Below the pieces are notes generated by a model, which worked only from the letters and a program-made list of their open reading frames with translations, searched no databases and had not been told where the DNA came from. From contig OZ023273.1 of assembly GCA_964007475.1 (NCBI GenBank), positions 37,564,411-37,628,410 of the forward strand: 64,000 nt of DNA, written 5' to 3'. This document shows positions 32,400-46,166 of this stretch, one piece after another. The first letter of the stretch is position 1. Each line of letters starts with the position of its first letter. Both the position numbers and the translations under genes were made by a program. The stretch comes from Hybos culiciformis (lineage: Eukaryota > Arthropoda > Insecta > Diptera > Hybotidae).

Positions 32400-32597
32400 A
32401 AAAAAAAAATAACAAAGATTATGTGTATGGCTAATGTAAGCATTATGATGAGCTCAGCTATTTATAGTTCTAAAATCAACAAAAAATTTGGTAGTAATTT
32501 ATGTCGTGAACAATATATCCTTTTTTTTAAATCATGCAAAGAAATTTTTGACTGCTATCGTTCCAATTTCTTGAGAGCAGATAGCACACAAACATAA
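32400..32597 (+). CDS. Candidate terminal exon of a small cysteine-bearing protein
   Basis: After a good acceptor (gtatttctatacag) the phase 0 frame runs to TAA at 32597 and encodes about 65 residues. The last 45 look protein-like, with NLCREQYILFFKSCKEIF and DCYRSNFLRADSTQT, three Cys spaced through what could be amphipathic helices. No matching upstream exon in phase 0 was found; the signal-peptide exon at 30459 is in the wrong phase. Could also be chance. Confidence 0.25.
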   Translation, partial: KKKITKIMCMANVSIMMSSAIYSSKINKKFGSNLCREQYILFFKSCKEIFDCYRSNFLRADSTQT

Positions 32598-34000
32598 AGC
32601 ACACGTTGCATTTTATTTCTAGGATTCCAAAATTACACTGTGCCTATGTATACCAATTTTAAACAGATCCTTCTTCTGGCAGAACCATGGAACTTTAATT
32701 AGGAGATGTCGCATTGGATACTAAAATTTTTGATTTTCTAAGAATTTTGTAACAAAATGTCTTCTTTTTTTTATTAACCTCTATATGTACCAAATAATTT
32801 CTTCTTGATTGTATACTGTATACAAAATCAAATTATTCCATATTTTATAGTTATAAAATTAAAAACTACGGCGATGTCTCTTACTTTATCATCTCTGATA
32901 GTACTAATAGTACTATTATACAAATTTGTTGACTTTCAAAATATATTTCGAAAAAAATTGTAGGTACTTCTTGTGATCCATAAAGGCCCATATTTAGTAT
33001 CACTCCGTAAATGAAAAAACTCAATTTACAAACGTCATTCCTATATGTTATCTTGGTACTTCTGCACAATTATTTTTAATTTCTTTGCTTTTTTATCTAA
33101 TATTTTGTCACATAATTTTTAGCTTTTCTTTAGGATTCAAAAATAATTGTGTATATACTTATTCTTATAAAGGAAAAACTTTAATATTTTATGTAACAAA
33201 AAAAGATTAATATGTTTTCTTGTCATCATCATTGTTTGTTTTTTAGTTTTACAATAATAAGGTAAAAATTTACCTATGCATAAAATAATGTAGTCTGTTC
33301 CTTTAACATCAAATGTTGTTCAAATTTTGGTTTATAGTCCAAGAGAGAAAAATATTTTCACAATGATAAAAGACTTTATCACATATAATAAACTTACACA
33401 CCTCTTTAAAAGAAATTTCACAAACTTCAATTAATTTTAAAAGCCTTTGTCATTTGTATGTTGAGCTTCTATTTTGCTAGATTTAAAAAATAATACTAAG
33501 CACAAAATACATACAACGTTCAGTGGTTTATAACAACTTTTTAATTTACTTTGTACAAACTCTTTGAATAATTACTAATTAAAAAACTTTTTTGAACACA
33601 TTCAAAAATAGATTGTACTCCATTACATTTTATATTTCAATGGAAATAGAAGCCTTTATTACAACTTAGACTTGATTTCTTGTTAGATATAAAATAATGT
33701 GATAAATTTATAAAGAAAATATTTTTATGTAAAGAATGAAAGAGAACAATATTGATTGTAGTACCTGGAATTTAAAAGAAATTTTTTTATTCTTTTGAGG
33801 CACAAAAATGTCGTTTGCAATTTCTAAAAATAAATAAACTATTATTATTTTTAGTTTTCAAAGTTAAATAATATTCTTTTATATAATCAGCTACTGGAAT
33901 TTAAAATGATATTTATCATTTTTATTTTAAATAATAAATTTTTTTTTTTTTTAATTAAGCCAAATTATTTATACCTTTTAAATAATAAAGAAAACTACAA
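32598..34000. other. Intergenic AT-rich DNA
   Basis: I see no gene, RNA gene or structured repeat in this stretch. Confidence 0.35.
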
Positions 34001-34004
34001 GAGA

Positions 34005-34474
34005 GGTGACGTGACATAACGCTGTACGACATTCGGCCATAATAATGGTATTTTGTTTATTTCTAATGTGATATAAAGACAATTTTTATGTCGATTTGTC
34101 CACTTAAATAATAATAAAACAAATCGGAAGACAATACCACCTTAAATTTGATGAGTACAATCATGTCCCTAAAAGGGTGTAAAATAGTAATTTTCTCTAA
34201 AGCTATTTTTTCTTCATTTGTTGAAATGTCTTATACTAAAATAAGCAGTGGTCTTGTGCAAGGATAGTAGTAGAAAATTATCACAGTCCTTCCACAAGGA
34301 TATCACCATTTTGTAAATTTTAAAATTTTATTTTCGAATCGATGAAAAATACATGCTTAAATCAAATATTAATACTCTTCTTATTCTAATGTTAAAGTAT
34401 ATTTAAAAAGAAAAGATTAAGTGCCATAGAAGGACATTATGGCCTTATGTCGTATGGCGTTATGTCTTATCACC
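34005..34474. mobile_element. MITE-like element with ~40-bp modular inverted termini
   Basis: Left end: GGTGA, then GACATAACGC, TACGACAT and GGCCATAAT in succession. The right end (34431-34474) is the inverted equivalent with the same three blocks and small spacer differences. About 470 bp; the interior is AT-rich and non-coding. No target duplication was recognised. The block vocabulary resembles the relic at 1155-1205. Confidence 0.6.
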
Positions 34475-35885
34475 ACATTTTTTTTTACAACAATAAATTT
34501 TTATATCACAACATATTTTACATACCAGAAGTAAAAAAATGTGGGTTGTCAAATATTTTACAAACAAATGGTTCCTTCTAAACTTGATATTAAAATAAAT
34601 AATGGATAAAAAATGTATACCAAACAATGTTTTCTTTGATTTTTTCTCTAATAATGTAATTTTTTCTCTAATAAAGTAATTTATAGATATAGTAATTTAT
34701 TTTAAATGGTCTCACAAGGATTAAATGTAATATCCCCTAGCTTTTCCTTTTGATGAAAACGAATTTTGGACTATTTAATTAACAGAATTCTGGAAAAATA
34801 ATAGAGTAAAATCAGATGCAGCAAAATAATTTTGTTTTTTTTAGATAAAATGTAAGATCTTAAGTCACTGTGGATAATTAAATATATATATAATAAAAAA
34901 GAGTATTGAAGCAAAAAAGTACACCTTTCTTTTACAATGTAAGAATCACAGGTTTGGCTTCTTGTATAAAAAAAAAATAAATTTAATGTAAAGAAAATTA
35001 TTTTGAAACAATTTCCGGTGCGATTATGTGGAAATAAAAAACGATATTTAAAATAATTTATAGATATAAATAAAAGAAAAAATAAATTGAATAATTCATT
35101 GATGGCACAAGATTGCCACTTCAATATATTCAGAAACAAGAAAAAAAAACTATTAAAAACGTTTTTTACAACATCCGAAAAAAAACTTTGATTCATTCAT
35201 GAATTTATTAATCTTAGATTAAAAGCTCTTGATTTTGCGGTTTTAGTTTTGTTTTTTGAATTTAAGCGTGGGCTTAATTTCAGTGTCATTATTATATGAG
35301 CTTAATTTATATAATAGTAGTATTTTTGTTTATTATAATTTTATATTTTTTTTTTATATATTTTCATTAATGAATTTAAAGAAATAATTATGAATGAATA
35401 CAATTTTGTTTACGCTATTTTTACAATAATCATACATATATTTTAATGTATGTAAAATATATATTGAAACCAGTTCTTGTTATGAATCAACTCTTGATCT
35501 TTTGAATTAATTTTGAAGTTCAATATTTTTGAATTATATATATTTAACTATTAAGTGCCCACGTTTTTTAAATATATGTACTACAATCAGTAAAAACAAA
35601 AATCGTGGAGCAAAATTATTAATTTTACTAAACTATAAAAATAAGATATAAAATTAGTAATTTTATTATTAACTTTTGATTTAAGTCTTTTTTTTATTGT
35701 TTACAAGTTAAATTTAGATACTATTTTTTTTTTCGATACACCTCTTTGTACAAAAAGTTTAAAAGGCACATATTTGGCTCCAGGTCTTGATTAAGAACTA
35801 GAAATTTGCTCGAAAGTGGCAACTAGGTTTACAAGAGTGAGTACTACTATACCAAGTGGAAGAGACAAGAACAAAAAATGGCGCA
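34475..35885. other. Intergenic AT-rich DNA
   Basis: Nothing supportable is seen. The open frame on the minus strand at 34771-35196 is dominated by Phe/Leu/Ile codons of AT-rich sequence, without start or splice context. Confidence 0.35.
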
Positions 35886-35887
35886 GT

Positions 35888-36569
35888 GAAATAAGGCCGC
35901 GGGAAATAAGGCCGCGGGAAATAAGGCCGCGATAGGTTTTTTGTTGCGGTCTTATTTCATTTTGAAAAATGAAATAAGGCCGCGAAAAAATCCTCGCGGT
36001 CTTATTTCATTTTGAAAAATGAAATAAGACCGCATAAAATTCCTCGCGGCCTTATTTCGTTTTGAAAAATGAAATAAGACCGCGACAAAAAAAAAAAATA
36101 AATGGAGGGCTAATTTCGTTTTGAAAAATGAAATAAGGCCGCGAGGATTTTTTCGCGGCCTTATTTCATTTCGAAAAACGAAATAAGGCCGCGTAATCTT
36201 GTGAGGTGAGCACACAGGGCAGGGGGCAGCAGGGCGGCGGGCGGGCGGTTGGTCAGTGGGATTTGCGGCTAAGATTACGCGGCCTTATTTGATTTATAAA
36301 AATGAAATTAGCCCTCCGAATAATTGTTTTTTTTTGTCGCGGCCTTATTTCATTTTTCAAAACGAAATAAGGCCGCGAGGAATTTTTTGCGGTCTTATTT
36401 CATTTTTCAAAATGAAATAAGACCGCGAGGATTTTTTCGCGGCATAATTTCATTTTGAAAAACGAAATAAGGCCGCGAAAAAATCTTCGCGGCCTTATTT
36501 CATTTTTCAAAATGAAATAAGACCGCAACAAAAAAACGTCGCGGCCTTATTTCCTGCGGCCTTATTTCC
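35888..36569. mobile_element. Foldback element A: hairpin arms of GAAATAAGGCCGCG units around a G-rich core
   Basis: Each side (35888-36200 and 36270-36569) is an array of small hairpins built from GAAATAAGRCCGCG and its complement, separated by short A/T spacers. The two arms are inverted copies of each other over about 300 bp, beginning with two or three head-to-tail GGAAATAAGGCCGC units at each extremity. The centre (36201-36269) is a unique GC-rich core with CAGCAGGGCGGCGGGC and several GGG runs, bounded by inverted GCGTAATCTT. No coding capacity. It fits a foldback transposon or hairpin satellite. Confidence 0.85.
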
Positions 36570-39500
36570 ATCCCCCCAAAAAATCAAGATCAATATTATT
36601 TATATTAAAATTGGAGACTCTTGTTCAAGTTATATCCAAATTTATATTACTAACTGGTTGTATATAAAATGTATTTAGTGGGCCACAAAAAAATTTAATT
36701 TTTGATATAATGCTAATTATGTGTCAGTGTTTTAATAGGAAAAAAAAATTTTATTTCGCTGTTTTCTTTTCAATCATGTACCTAGGAAACATGAGACAAA
36801 ATTTTCAATAAAATACAAGTGGTAGAACAATATAAACATATGAGCAAAACTAAAATTTCGACTCAAATTATATAAATTAAAATTGCAAGCGCCATTTTCG
36901 TGCAAATAAAACTTTATTCGGAAATAGAAATAATTTTTTATTTTGTGTTTTCCAAGAATTAATTTATTAATTTTATTTCTACTCAAGTATGTAATTCAAT
37001 TATTTTGTTGCAAAAAAATGTTTTTTTTTTAAATTTATTGAATGAAATCACATATGATGTGTTTTACGCCCTTTTTTCTGTCGCCCACTTATAGTTTTAT
37101 ATTATTATTATTTTCTTACTAATATCTATAAGAGTACAATACCGTGAATATATGAATGAAAAAATATTTATTTAATATATGTGTACATCAACTATAATAA
37201 ACACGTAAAGTCGTTAATGCTTATTACTCTGCAGTTAATAAAGGACCCGTGACCCGTCAACATAAGTTGAGGAACTAGTTTGGATTTCTTTAAAAATATA
37301 ATTATTCATTGAAACCAATTTCTGAACTAATGCAACGCAGAATAGACAAGAATATTATTGAGGAGCTTAATCCAAGGTTTATTTAATGTAATAGGGTCAG
37401 CACAAAAACAAGTTATTTGAAGTTAAATAATGGTTAAATAATCATATTTTTGCATATCTTACAGCGTACTTTTATGTTTGCGTGACAATGATTCAGATAA
37501 AATACCATTTGATTAAAATTACCAAAACCAAAACGCATAATACCAGCTTCAATGTTAACAAGAAGTGATATTTCGATCTTATTCTGTAAGCAATATCTAA
37601 AAATTATTATAAAGATTTCGATATAAAATGATTTAATGAAGCTTGAAGAGCCCACGAAAACTATCTAAAAATAAAAAATGATTTTAAATGAAATAAATAT
37701 AAGAATATTTTTTAAAGTTTTTTAATTTTTTTTGATCCTTATCTGATCTGGGTGTTTAAGAGAGCGTAATTTTAATACTACTGTCTTAAGAAATTCATTT
37801 GAATAAAAATATTTCTTAAAAGCACAGAATTTTAAGTAGAAAATTAAGATATTAAAATGCTTCTGTAATAACATTTGAATGATAAATATGTAATAAATTT
37901 TAAAATGTTTTTTTGTTAAAGACAAAAGCCCTTTAGGATGATAATAAATTCTAGAATCAAAACTATTTTATCAAATTCTAGGACGGCAATTAAGATTTAA
38001 GTTATTTAATTAAAAAGATAACTTTGAAGCTTTGAGTGAGTGTTTAACATAAAAATAGTTTTAAGAATTATGAATATAAGAATATCTATATGCCTAAAAA
38101 TCAAAAGAGCAAATTTTACCTCAAATTTGAAAACATCACATTTTCATATTTTTATTTTTTATATTTTCAACATTATCATATACATCGACAGAAGAAGTAT
38201 AATATTCAAAAGTTATTTGAATCTTTTTATTCAAGAATTGACAATTTATGCGAAAAAAGGTTTAAATACTTTTTTTGAAAATAATTTATATTTAAGCTAA
38301 CATTAAAAATAATGGCTATATTTTTATTTGTAATATAAGAGAAAATTACCCAAATTTGTAATATACAAAAAAAGCAAATTATTTAATATTGAAAAGCATA
38401 AGAGTGAGATATTAAAAATGTCAATAATAAAAAATTTATTTTTATTACTTAATTAAAAATTTTAACTTTAAAACTAAATATGTTGATAAAAATTTTATTA
38501 TTTTAAATCAATGCACTAAAAATTTATTATCTGTTATTTAGAAATAGGTGGCAGAAGAATATATATTTTTTTTTACCACAATAGATAAAAATAAAAATTT
38601 TCAAAAGTACCAGGTACCATTTACATAATGTACCGGGCTTAATCGGCAAGCCACAGTTAAAATGTACTTATCTAATTCGGAGTTTTGAAATAAATTACGG
38701 ATTTTCAAAAGAGTGTCAAAATCTTAAATATTATAATATTAAAACCATTTTATTATTTATATATACCAGTTTCATTTTATTGATTTTAAAGCCTGTTGCG
38801 ATTTAAAATCAATTAAAATTTTAAATTAAAAGCGATTAAAAATGATAAAATGATTTTAGCTATTAATAAATAAAATAGAAAAAAAAAAAATAAAAAATAT
38901 AAAACACAATAAAAAATAAAATTAAATTTGTTAAAAATGTTAATAGAATTAAATTAAAATGCAAATATCTGTACAAGAGCGCCAGTCGTTTAAGAATCGC
39001 ACCGGGTGTGCTTTAAAATATTAAATTAAATTAAATTACAATTTTATACACTGAGAAAAATACAGAATTGAATAAACTAAATACCAAAATTAATTTAAAA
39101 ATTTCTCCGAGCGCTATATTTAACTTTAATTTTTTATTTTTTTTTTTCGAATTAAATTCTGTCTTAGAATCGTAGTAATTAAATCTTCACACTTTCGCAT
39201 GTTTCCGACTTAGAGTAAAAATAATAAAGTTTTTTTTTTGTAAATTTAATAATTGTTGAATTATTACAAACAGTTCCAATGTTGATATTATAATTGTTAA
39301 CTTTTTAGATTTCCATTAATTTCATTTTCATTCACTTCATTATGACGTTTATTAGCAAACAAAATAATATTGTTTGTAATAATTTTAATATTATTTTTGA
39401 TATTCACTCATTTTTATTTATTGTAATTCATTTTTCACCAAGTACTTCTTTATAAATTGATTGGAAAAAGTAATTTCGGAAAAAAAATTATTTCACATCT

Positions 39501-41390
39501 CTCATTAAAACGGCAACATTTAAAACTGGTCGATAGCTTAGACACGATTTGGAACAGTTCTCTGAACAATCAGTTCAGTAAAAGCAAATAAAAAATAATT
39601 AAGTATAATATACCTACTTCTTTCATAAACATTTTGTAAGTTTATATTTTTTCTCAGTATTTTTTCCAAATAATAAATTTTTTCCTATCAAGATATTGAT
39701 CGTACGGTGAAAGTTACTTTGATTGGAAATTAAAATTGTGAACTTAATAATTTATTAATAAATCGAATTTTATTCATAAATTTTTAAGCATAGAAATAGT
39801 GACAAAATTGTCTTAAATGAATATTAAATAATGAAAGCAAAAAAATTGTGTTGAGGCAACATGCTGTTGAGTCGTAATTAATGGAAAAAAAAAAATTATA
39901 AAAAAAAATAAAACAAAAACGAAGAAATTTAAATTTTTAATTTTAATTATTAATGCGGAAAATTTTTGTGTATTTTTCTATATTTTGGAAGCTTGTTCTA
40001 TTCTTTCTTTTCTTATTTTAAATTTTGTTTTGTCTTATGAATTTAATTAAATTTAATCGATTCAGAATTTTATTTCAATTTTTTTTTTTTTTAATAAAAT
40101 CTTTTTCTTTGAACTAATTTAGATTTGAATGTTTAGATAAGAAAAACTGTAAAACCTTAATAAGCCGACAGAATTTATGAAATAATTCTGAAAATAATTT
40201 ATAATGAATAGAATAGATTTCCGGGAACAAGATAATATGGATTAAAATTTTCATTCAAATCAGACTTACTGTTGTTGACCCCTTGAAGTATAGCAGCTCG
40301 ATGAAAGAAAATAAACCGCTCGAATGAATGTGTGTTAATTAATTAGAAATATTTTTAAATCCCATCGTGATATATTGAAAGACATTATGTAACAAAAAAT
40401 ATGAAATAATGTAGTATTATTTATTTCCAATTCATTTACCAACATCAAGTACCATAATAATTCTAAATTCATATGCATGTCAAATTTCATTGAAATATTA
40501 TAAACAAATTTTTTTTAAACTATTTACAATAAAACCAATTTAATGCAGGTATTTAAAACAAAAGACTTAAGACATAAACTTGAGTTTCGATCACAAGAAT
40601 TGATGATAAAAAAAATTAAAAAACGATAAAAAAAAACGTTAATTCGGCTTTCTACAATTTGTAAAAAAAAATACAAAATTTTTATTTTAGCTTTAGCATA
40701 GAATTCAAATGTTCTGTTCAAATTAAGGAAATTAAATTCTGTAGTTAAAAATAAAACCTTTTTATAACGGTTGTATTATTGCAAGAACAACAGTAACACC
40801 TTTTTAGAATAATCAAAAAGTATTTTAAAGTTCTTAACTGCATTAGGTATATAATATATAGTTTTTCGCACTTTAAAGTATATGTATACAGAAAAAAAAA
40901 TTATTATAGTTCATAATAATATGTAAATATGTTACATTTGCCGGAAAACATTTTATTTTCTTAACAAGATTGAAATTATTTACTTCCAATTATAAGTTGA
41001 AATCAATTTTCAGTGATAAATTTATTTGACGTCCCCTTTAGGTATAGCCTTTAGTTGTATTTATAAAACAAAAATAATATGAATCTAAGAGTTACATAAT
41101 TTAAATTTAAATTTAAAAACATAGTTATATATACATTATGTATATAAAAAAAAAAAATAGCTAGGGATAATGTAAAAAATAGTATTTTGAATTACAATCA
41201 TAGTTTATATATTATTTTTTTGTTTTGTAAATAATTTAGGAACTATCTCATAAGATTTCATTTGTGACATTTCAAGGAAGGCGTATTAGAGCTATTCGTT
41301 TTTGTGACTCAATATATTTTTTATTGAAAAATCAACAAAAATTCTGCCACAGAAACAAAAACATTTCATTTAAATTTAAAATGTAGACAT
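36570..41390. other. Intergenic or intronic AT-rich DNA
   Basis: No supportable gene. Short GC-richer strings near 37236-37270 (aaggacccgtgacccgtcaac) and 38980-39012 (gagcgccagtcg..gcaccgggtgtgc) are isolated and could be repeat relics or regulatory sequence. Confidence 0.3.
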
Positions 41391-41394
41391 TAAA

Positions 41395-41520
41395 AACAAC
41401 ACAAACACTTAATTGAAGTGAGACAAATTGTAAATTCACACAAATTCCGGTCCGAGGTGGGAATCGAACTCACGACTGTACATGCCGTAGGATAAGGGCA
41501 ATACTACTACACCATATATA
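41395..41520 (-). repeat. tRNA-derived SINE or tRNA-like pseudogene
   Basis: On the minus strand an A box TGGTGTAGTAG (41514-41504) matches TRGYNNARNNG exactly, and a B box GTTCGATTC (41469-41461) matches GWTCRANNC exactly. They are 34 bases apart, normal for a type 2 pol III promoter. The T-arm-like region (GTCGTGAGTTCGATTCCCAC) is recognisable, but there is no convincing acceptor stem or anticodon arm. Unrelated sequence follows for about 60 bases, as in tRNA-derived SINEs. Confidence 0.65.
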
Positions 41521-41524
41521 TATT

Positions 41525-44500
41525 ATTAAGCTGTATATTATTACTTTTTAATAATATTTATTTAAAAATAAAACAAATAATATTGCTGTTAACTTGTAGG
41601 ATTGAGAAAAACGGATTTTTTGCATACATTTTATTTTTTAATATTACGCTAGGATTCTATAGTTTGTCAAGCCTTTTTATTTACAAAGATAAAAAAAGAG
41701 AAACTCAAATTTTCCAAACTGCATACATATTTCTAAATTTATTATTAACTTGAAGATAATTCAAATTTTAAAAGAATTGTCTTCAAAGAATTTATTTATT
41801 ATTAAAATTGAAACAAAAATTTTAAATATATCTATATACACTATATACATACGTTTGTAAATTGGATATTGTTTCGAATATTTGATGATAAATACAAATT
41901 TATTTATATTTATGTTTGTAGTGTGTCTTCTTAGTTTATATTACTTTCTTTTTTTTTTATATAAAATCTGTTACCAGATGATTTCGTTAGCCTTAAGATT
42001 TTTGGTTTTATAACTAATGATTGAAATTGCTAAGGTTAAATATTGAAATTTGTTTTCTATGATTAATTACCAAGATTTATGGGGAAGTTGTACTATAATT
42101 ATATTCAAGTTTGTGTAAAATCTTAATAAATAATGTGACTACGAGTTTTTTGTTCATTTTATTAAGCAGATTTAGTACTCGCTCCACTGTGAAATAATTA
42201 GCAAAATATAACTATGTTACTAGTGAGTTCTGAAAATTAAATTTAATTCTTTTATTCTGCCATCCGGATTATACTCTACGACTTATCAACTACATATACA
42301 TTTTTTTTTTACTAGAATGGCTCAAGTTTTTAATATTTTTTATTGAAATTTGATCGAATATTTCATATAATTATATCATAACAATACATTTTTCTTCAAA
42401 ACAATTTTAGATAAATTCATGATAAAATGTTAATCTCTTAATAAAAACCAACAACTTTTTTAATGATTCAAGACTAATATATTTACAAAAAAAAGGGGCA
42501 TGAACTGATATGTTTCAAAATAATAGTAATTAAAACAATCTTCTCGCGTTCATCGTTTCTTATTTATATAATATTTGGTCAGAAAATTATGAATTTAAAG
42601 TCATATTGCACAATATCATAAATATTTATTTGATTTAAACGCCATCAGTTTTCAAATCATATGGTGGTCACAAGATTTAAATTTCATATTATAAATCGGT
42701 GAATCAGATTTATCCATTAATTCTTTGGTAAAGGTACTTGTCAGTTTAAGTCATCAAAAGAAAAATAATCAGGTAATTTATTTTTCTTTGAATAAGTGAA
42801 CTGACCTTATTTCACAATTATGTTCCCTCATAGGATTTTTACATAATTACATAAAGCTTCATTTTTTTAAGATTTAAATGCGAAATAAGAGCTGTCCAAA
42901 TTTTTTAGCATGAAAAATAAAACATTTTTTAAACCAAAATATATTTTTTTAGAATCCTTTTTTATTTTGTTCTGAAAATTCTGAAAATGTAGTTACAACA
43001 TTTTAAAACATGTATAAGTTATAAAAAAATAATCACGCGGAATCCCTTAATTTTCGGTCCATTACCAATCCTATATATACAGAATCAATATCATCAAATA
43101 AAATGTTTTCCTTATGTGAATATTTTTTTAATAAAGCCAATGCTTCATTCTTGAATCATCTTCGATCAGGATAAGAAATCATTAATATTTCTTTTGATTA
43201 TCGTTTATTTTTGTCGTCTGGTTTTTGGTTTTATTTTTTTGAATTAAAACCTGTAATGCTGATTTTTATGTTTAAAAAACAAAAAAATGTTATTACAATT
43301 ATTAAAAGTAATAAAAATTATATTTTGAGGTTTTGCAAAGAATAGATACGATAATGGTTTTTTACAAATTTTTTTTGAATATTTAAAGTTTGAAGTTTAA
43401 AAGAGTGATTATATCTTGGAATGTTAGAGAATTTCTGTTTGTAAATAAATGTTTTCCTTATTTCTATTAATCGGAATTTCGTAATAATATTACGGGTAAC
43501 CTCTGAAAAGTTAACACTTACAATCTATTTAACGATAAATAGTTAATTATGTAAATAGTTCTCTTGTGTTTTATGTATATCAAAATGATCCCTCTAAAAT
43601 TGTATTAATAACAAGAATATTTAATAAGATCAAATGTATTTTTAAAAACAAATTATTATTAAATTCAATATGTATACATGGAAACTAAAAAATTCCAATG
43701 AATTGGTTTATACGCACGTTAAAGATTTTTTTTGCATCCCAGAACAAAATAAGTATAAAAATTAATTTCAACACAACTTAAAAAAAAAAAAATCACGGTT
43801 ATTATTATTTCTTCTGCTCTTTTTCAATCACGATAAAACCGTGAGAATTTACCTTTAAGCTAAAATAATTGTTGGTTTTAGCAAAATATTATATTGAAAA
43901 AGGAAAAAAAAAAAATTTTTTTTTTAAATTTTAATAAAATATTTTTCTTCTAAATTTGGCGTGAATGAGTTTTATATTTTTGTTTATTTAAAAAAGAAAT
44001 CATATTGTTAATTTTTCATAAAGTTTTGATTATAACAATATCATAATGATTTGCCTGGTGGTCTTGTTTCGAAAAAAAAAAATTGCTAAAAACAAATCTC
44101 TTCTCATATTTTCTTCTAATTATACCCTTAGTTTTTCGGAACTAAATCTGTATTTATAAATTCGACCAGATGTTAAAAAAATGAAATAGAATTATTTTGT
44201 ATGCACGTAGACAAAATTTTTAGAATTAAAATATTGCATATATTAGAATTATAGTTTGTTTTTATATTGATTCAACTGAAACTAGTTCCATTACAGCAAT
44301 TGAATAAAATAAATAAAAAAATCTTAAAAATAAAAAATTTATTCGCCTAAATTAATATTATTATTTACATGAAAATTTAAAATTTTAACAATATATGTAG
44401 TTATGAAAATAATTGCGTTCATAAAACATTATATTATGTATATCAAAGTTTTTTTTTCTATTCTTTGTTACAAATTAACACAATAATGGTAATAACTATA

Positions 44501-46160
44501 AAATTAAGGATCTTACATGATATAATTGTTAAATGTTTCAGCCTATCACATGTCGAGTACTAATTAACAATTTTTTTTTATAAGAAATTATGATAAATTG
44601 CATTGAAAATACCATTTGTAATTTCAGTTCAATCTAAATATAAAATATACAAAAAAAAGACCCGTGCCTTAAGGAAGTCTTCTTCTAAAATTCACCATGA
44701 ATGAAACCAATGAAAACACAGGTAGCTATTTTGCCTATTAAAAATCTTGTAAGATTTTTTTTTTTTTTTGAATGAAAACATAAAAAAAAAAAATAAGGCG
44801 GCTATTTTTTCAAAGAAAACGAAAAAAAATTAAAACACTATTGATTGCGTGCAATCTAAAAAAAATAACCGAAATTACGTAGGCGATCACGTGTGCTCGC
44901 AAGAAGATGTTCAGTTAAAAAGTTTCATAAGTCCATCGGGATCGTTTTTTTATTTAACAAAAAAAAATATGTTCAAGTATTGTTTAAAAAATAAAAAAAT
45001 TTTTAGCTATCACATCATATTTGATGAAATTTTGATAATATTATTTGGATCCTAAATCAATTAAAATTTTTAAATCTACAGGTCTCTCCGTCGAGACAAT
45101 TTGAATATTCAACACTTAAAATTACACAATACATAAAATAAAAACAATACAGTATTCCAGATTTATAATTATGTTGTTTTAATGAATTTGCCTTTTTCAT
45201 GAAATATTATTAATATTATCTATATGTATTATGTTTACATACTTCCAGGTTATTAAAGTAAACAACTGGCATGTTATACTTCATATTATATTCCAGATAT
45301 AAAATACTGATTAAACGACAACAATTCTGGGTTCGATATGATTCGTTCCCACAAATTTCTTATTATCTATATTAAACCCTATAGAATAATTATAATTGCA
45401 TAATATGAAAATCGTAAAATGGATTATGTAAAATGTAATTAATAAGAATTAAAAAAAAAAAAAAAATTAATGAAAAATAAAATAGAATTATTTTCATTGA
45501 ATTTTTTTTTTATTAATGCGCCAAAAGGGTTACGCACTGCGCTTAGCCCTTTTTTTTCAATAGAAATTGTGAGTAAAAATGCTCTATTAATATAAATATT
45601 CAAAGTGAATCTTGATCAATAAGAGATTAATGAATTTTATAGATCAATATTATTTATAAATCTTAACATATATTATGCGTTTGTGTCTACAATTTTCTGT
45701 GAATGCCAGTACAGGATGATAAAATTTTTGAAGAAATCTATAAAGTACCTATAGATCCAGAAATAAATTATTAATTGTAGATTGGTACAGATTGAAGGAT
45801 TGGCATTTAATGATGCTCTGTTTTGTTTTGTTTGTCATTAATTTAAAATAATTTTTTTTTTAATGAACACGGTAATTAAATATATGTATTTGTTTATTAT
45901 GTATATGGTTTCTGAAGAGTAAAAAAAATTAAATTCAATTTTTTTCTTGTTTATTTATTTCGTTGATTAGTAAATAAAATTAATTTTTGATTTTCCTGAC
46001 AATTTGATAATTGCAAATGGACAATAATAACAATATTTAGTATGGAATTTAGGGATATTTATGGGAATATCTTCCAATAAGATAATCTCTTTTTTTCCAA
46101 TATTGATTGCAGCTACATACATTTAAATTTAATTAATTATTTAATAAATATAGTTTATAG
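41525..46160. other. Intergenic or intronic AT-rich DNA
   Basis: No supportable gene. A GC-richer 44870-44945 segment has an open frame (GDHVCSQEDVQLKSF) but no splice boundaries. A small imperfect hairpin lies at about 45520-45552 (aaagggttacgcactgcgcttagccctt). Confidence 0.3.
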
Positions 46161-46166
46161 TATACA

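Noticed and set aside
34771..35196. 141-codon open frame on the minus strand
   Set aside because: Composition is Phe/Leu/Ile/Tyr/Lys-rich as expected from AT-rich noncoding DNA; no signal, domain, promoter or splice context.
35952..36215. Open frame of 87 codons on the minus strand with repeated RPRKNPRG / SFFKTK words
   Set aside because: It is a translation of the GAAATAAGGCCGCG hairpin units of foldback A, not a gene.
35888..36569. Regularly spaced repeats that might suggest a CRISPR array
   Set aside because: Units are inverted hairpins with near-constant A/T spacers rather than direct repeats with unique spacers, and the DNA is eukaryotic.
41395..41520. Functional tRNA gene
   Set aside because: Pol III boxes are intact, but no acceptor stem pairs and the anticodon arm is not formed; a SINE or pseudogene fits better.
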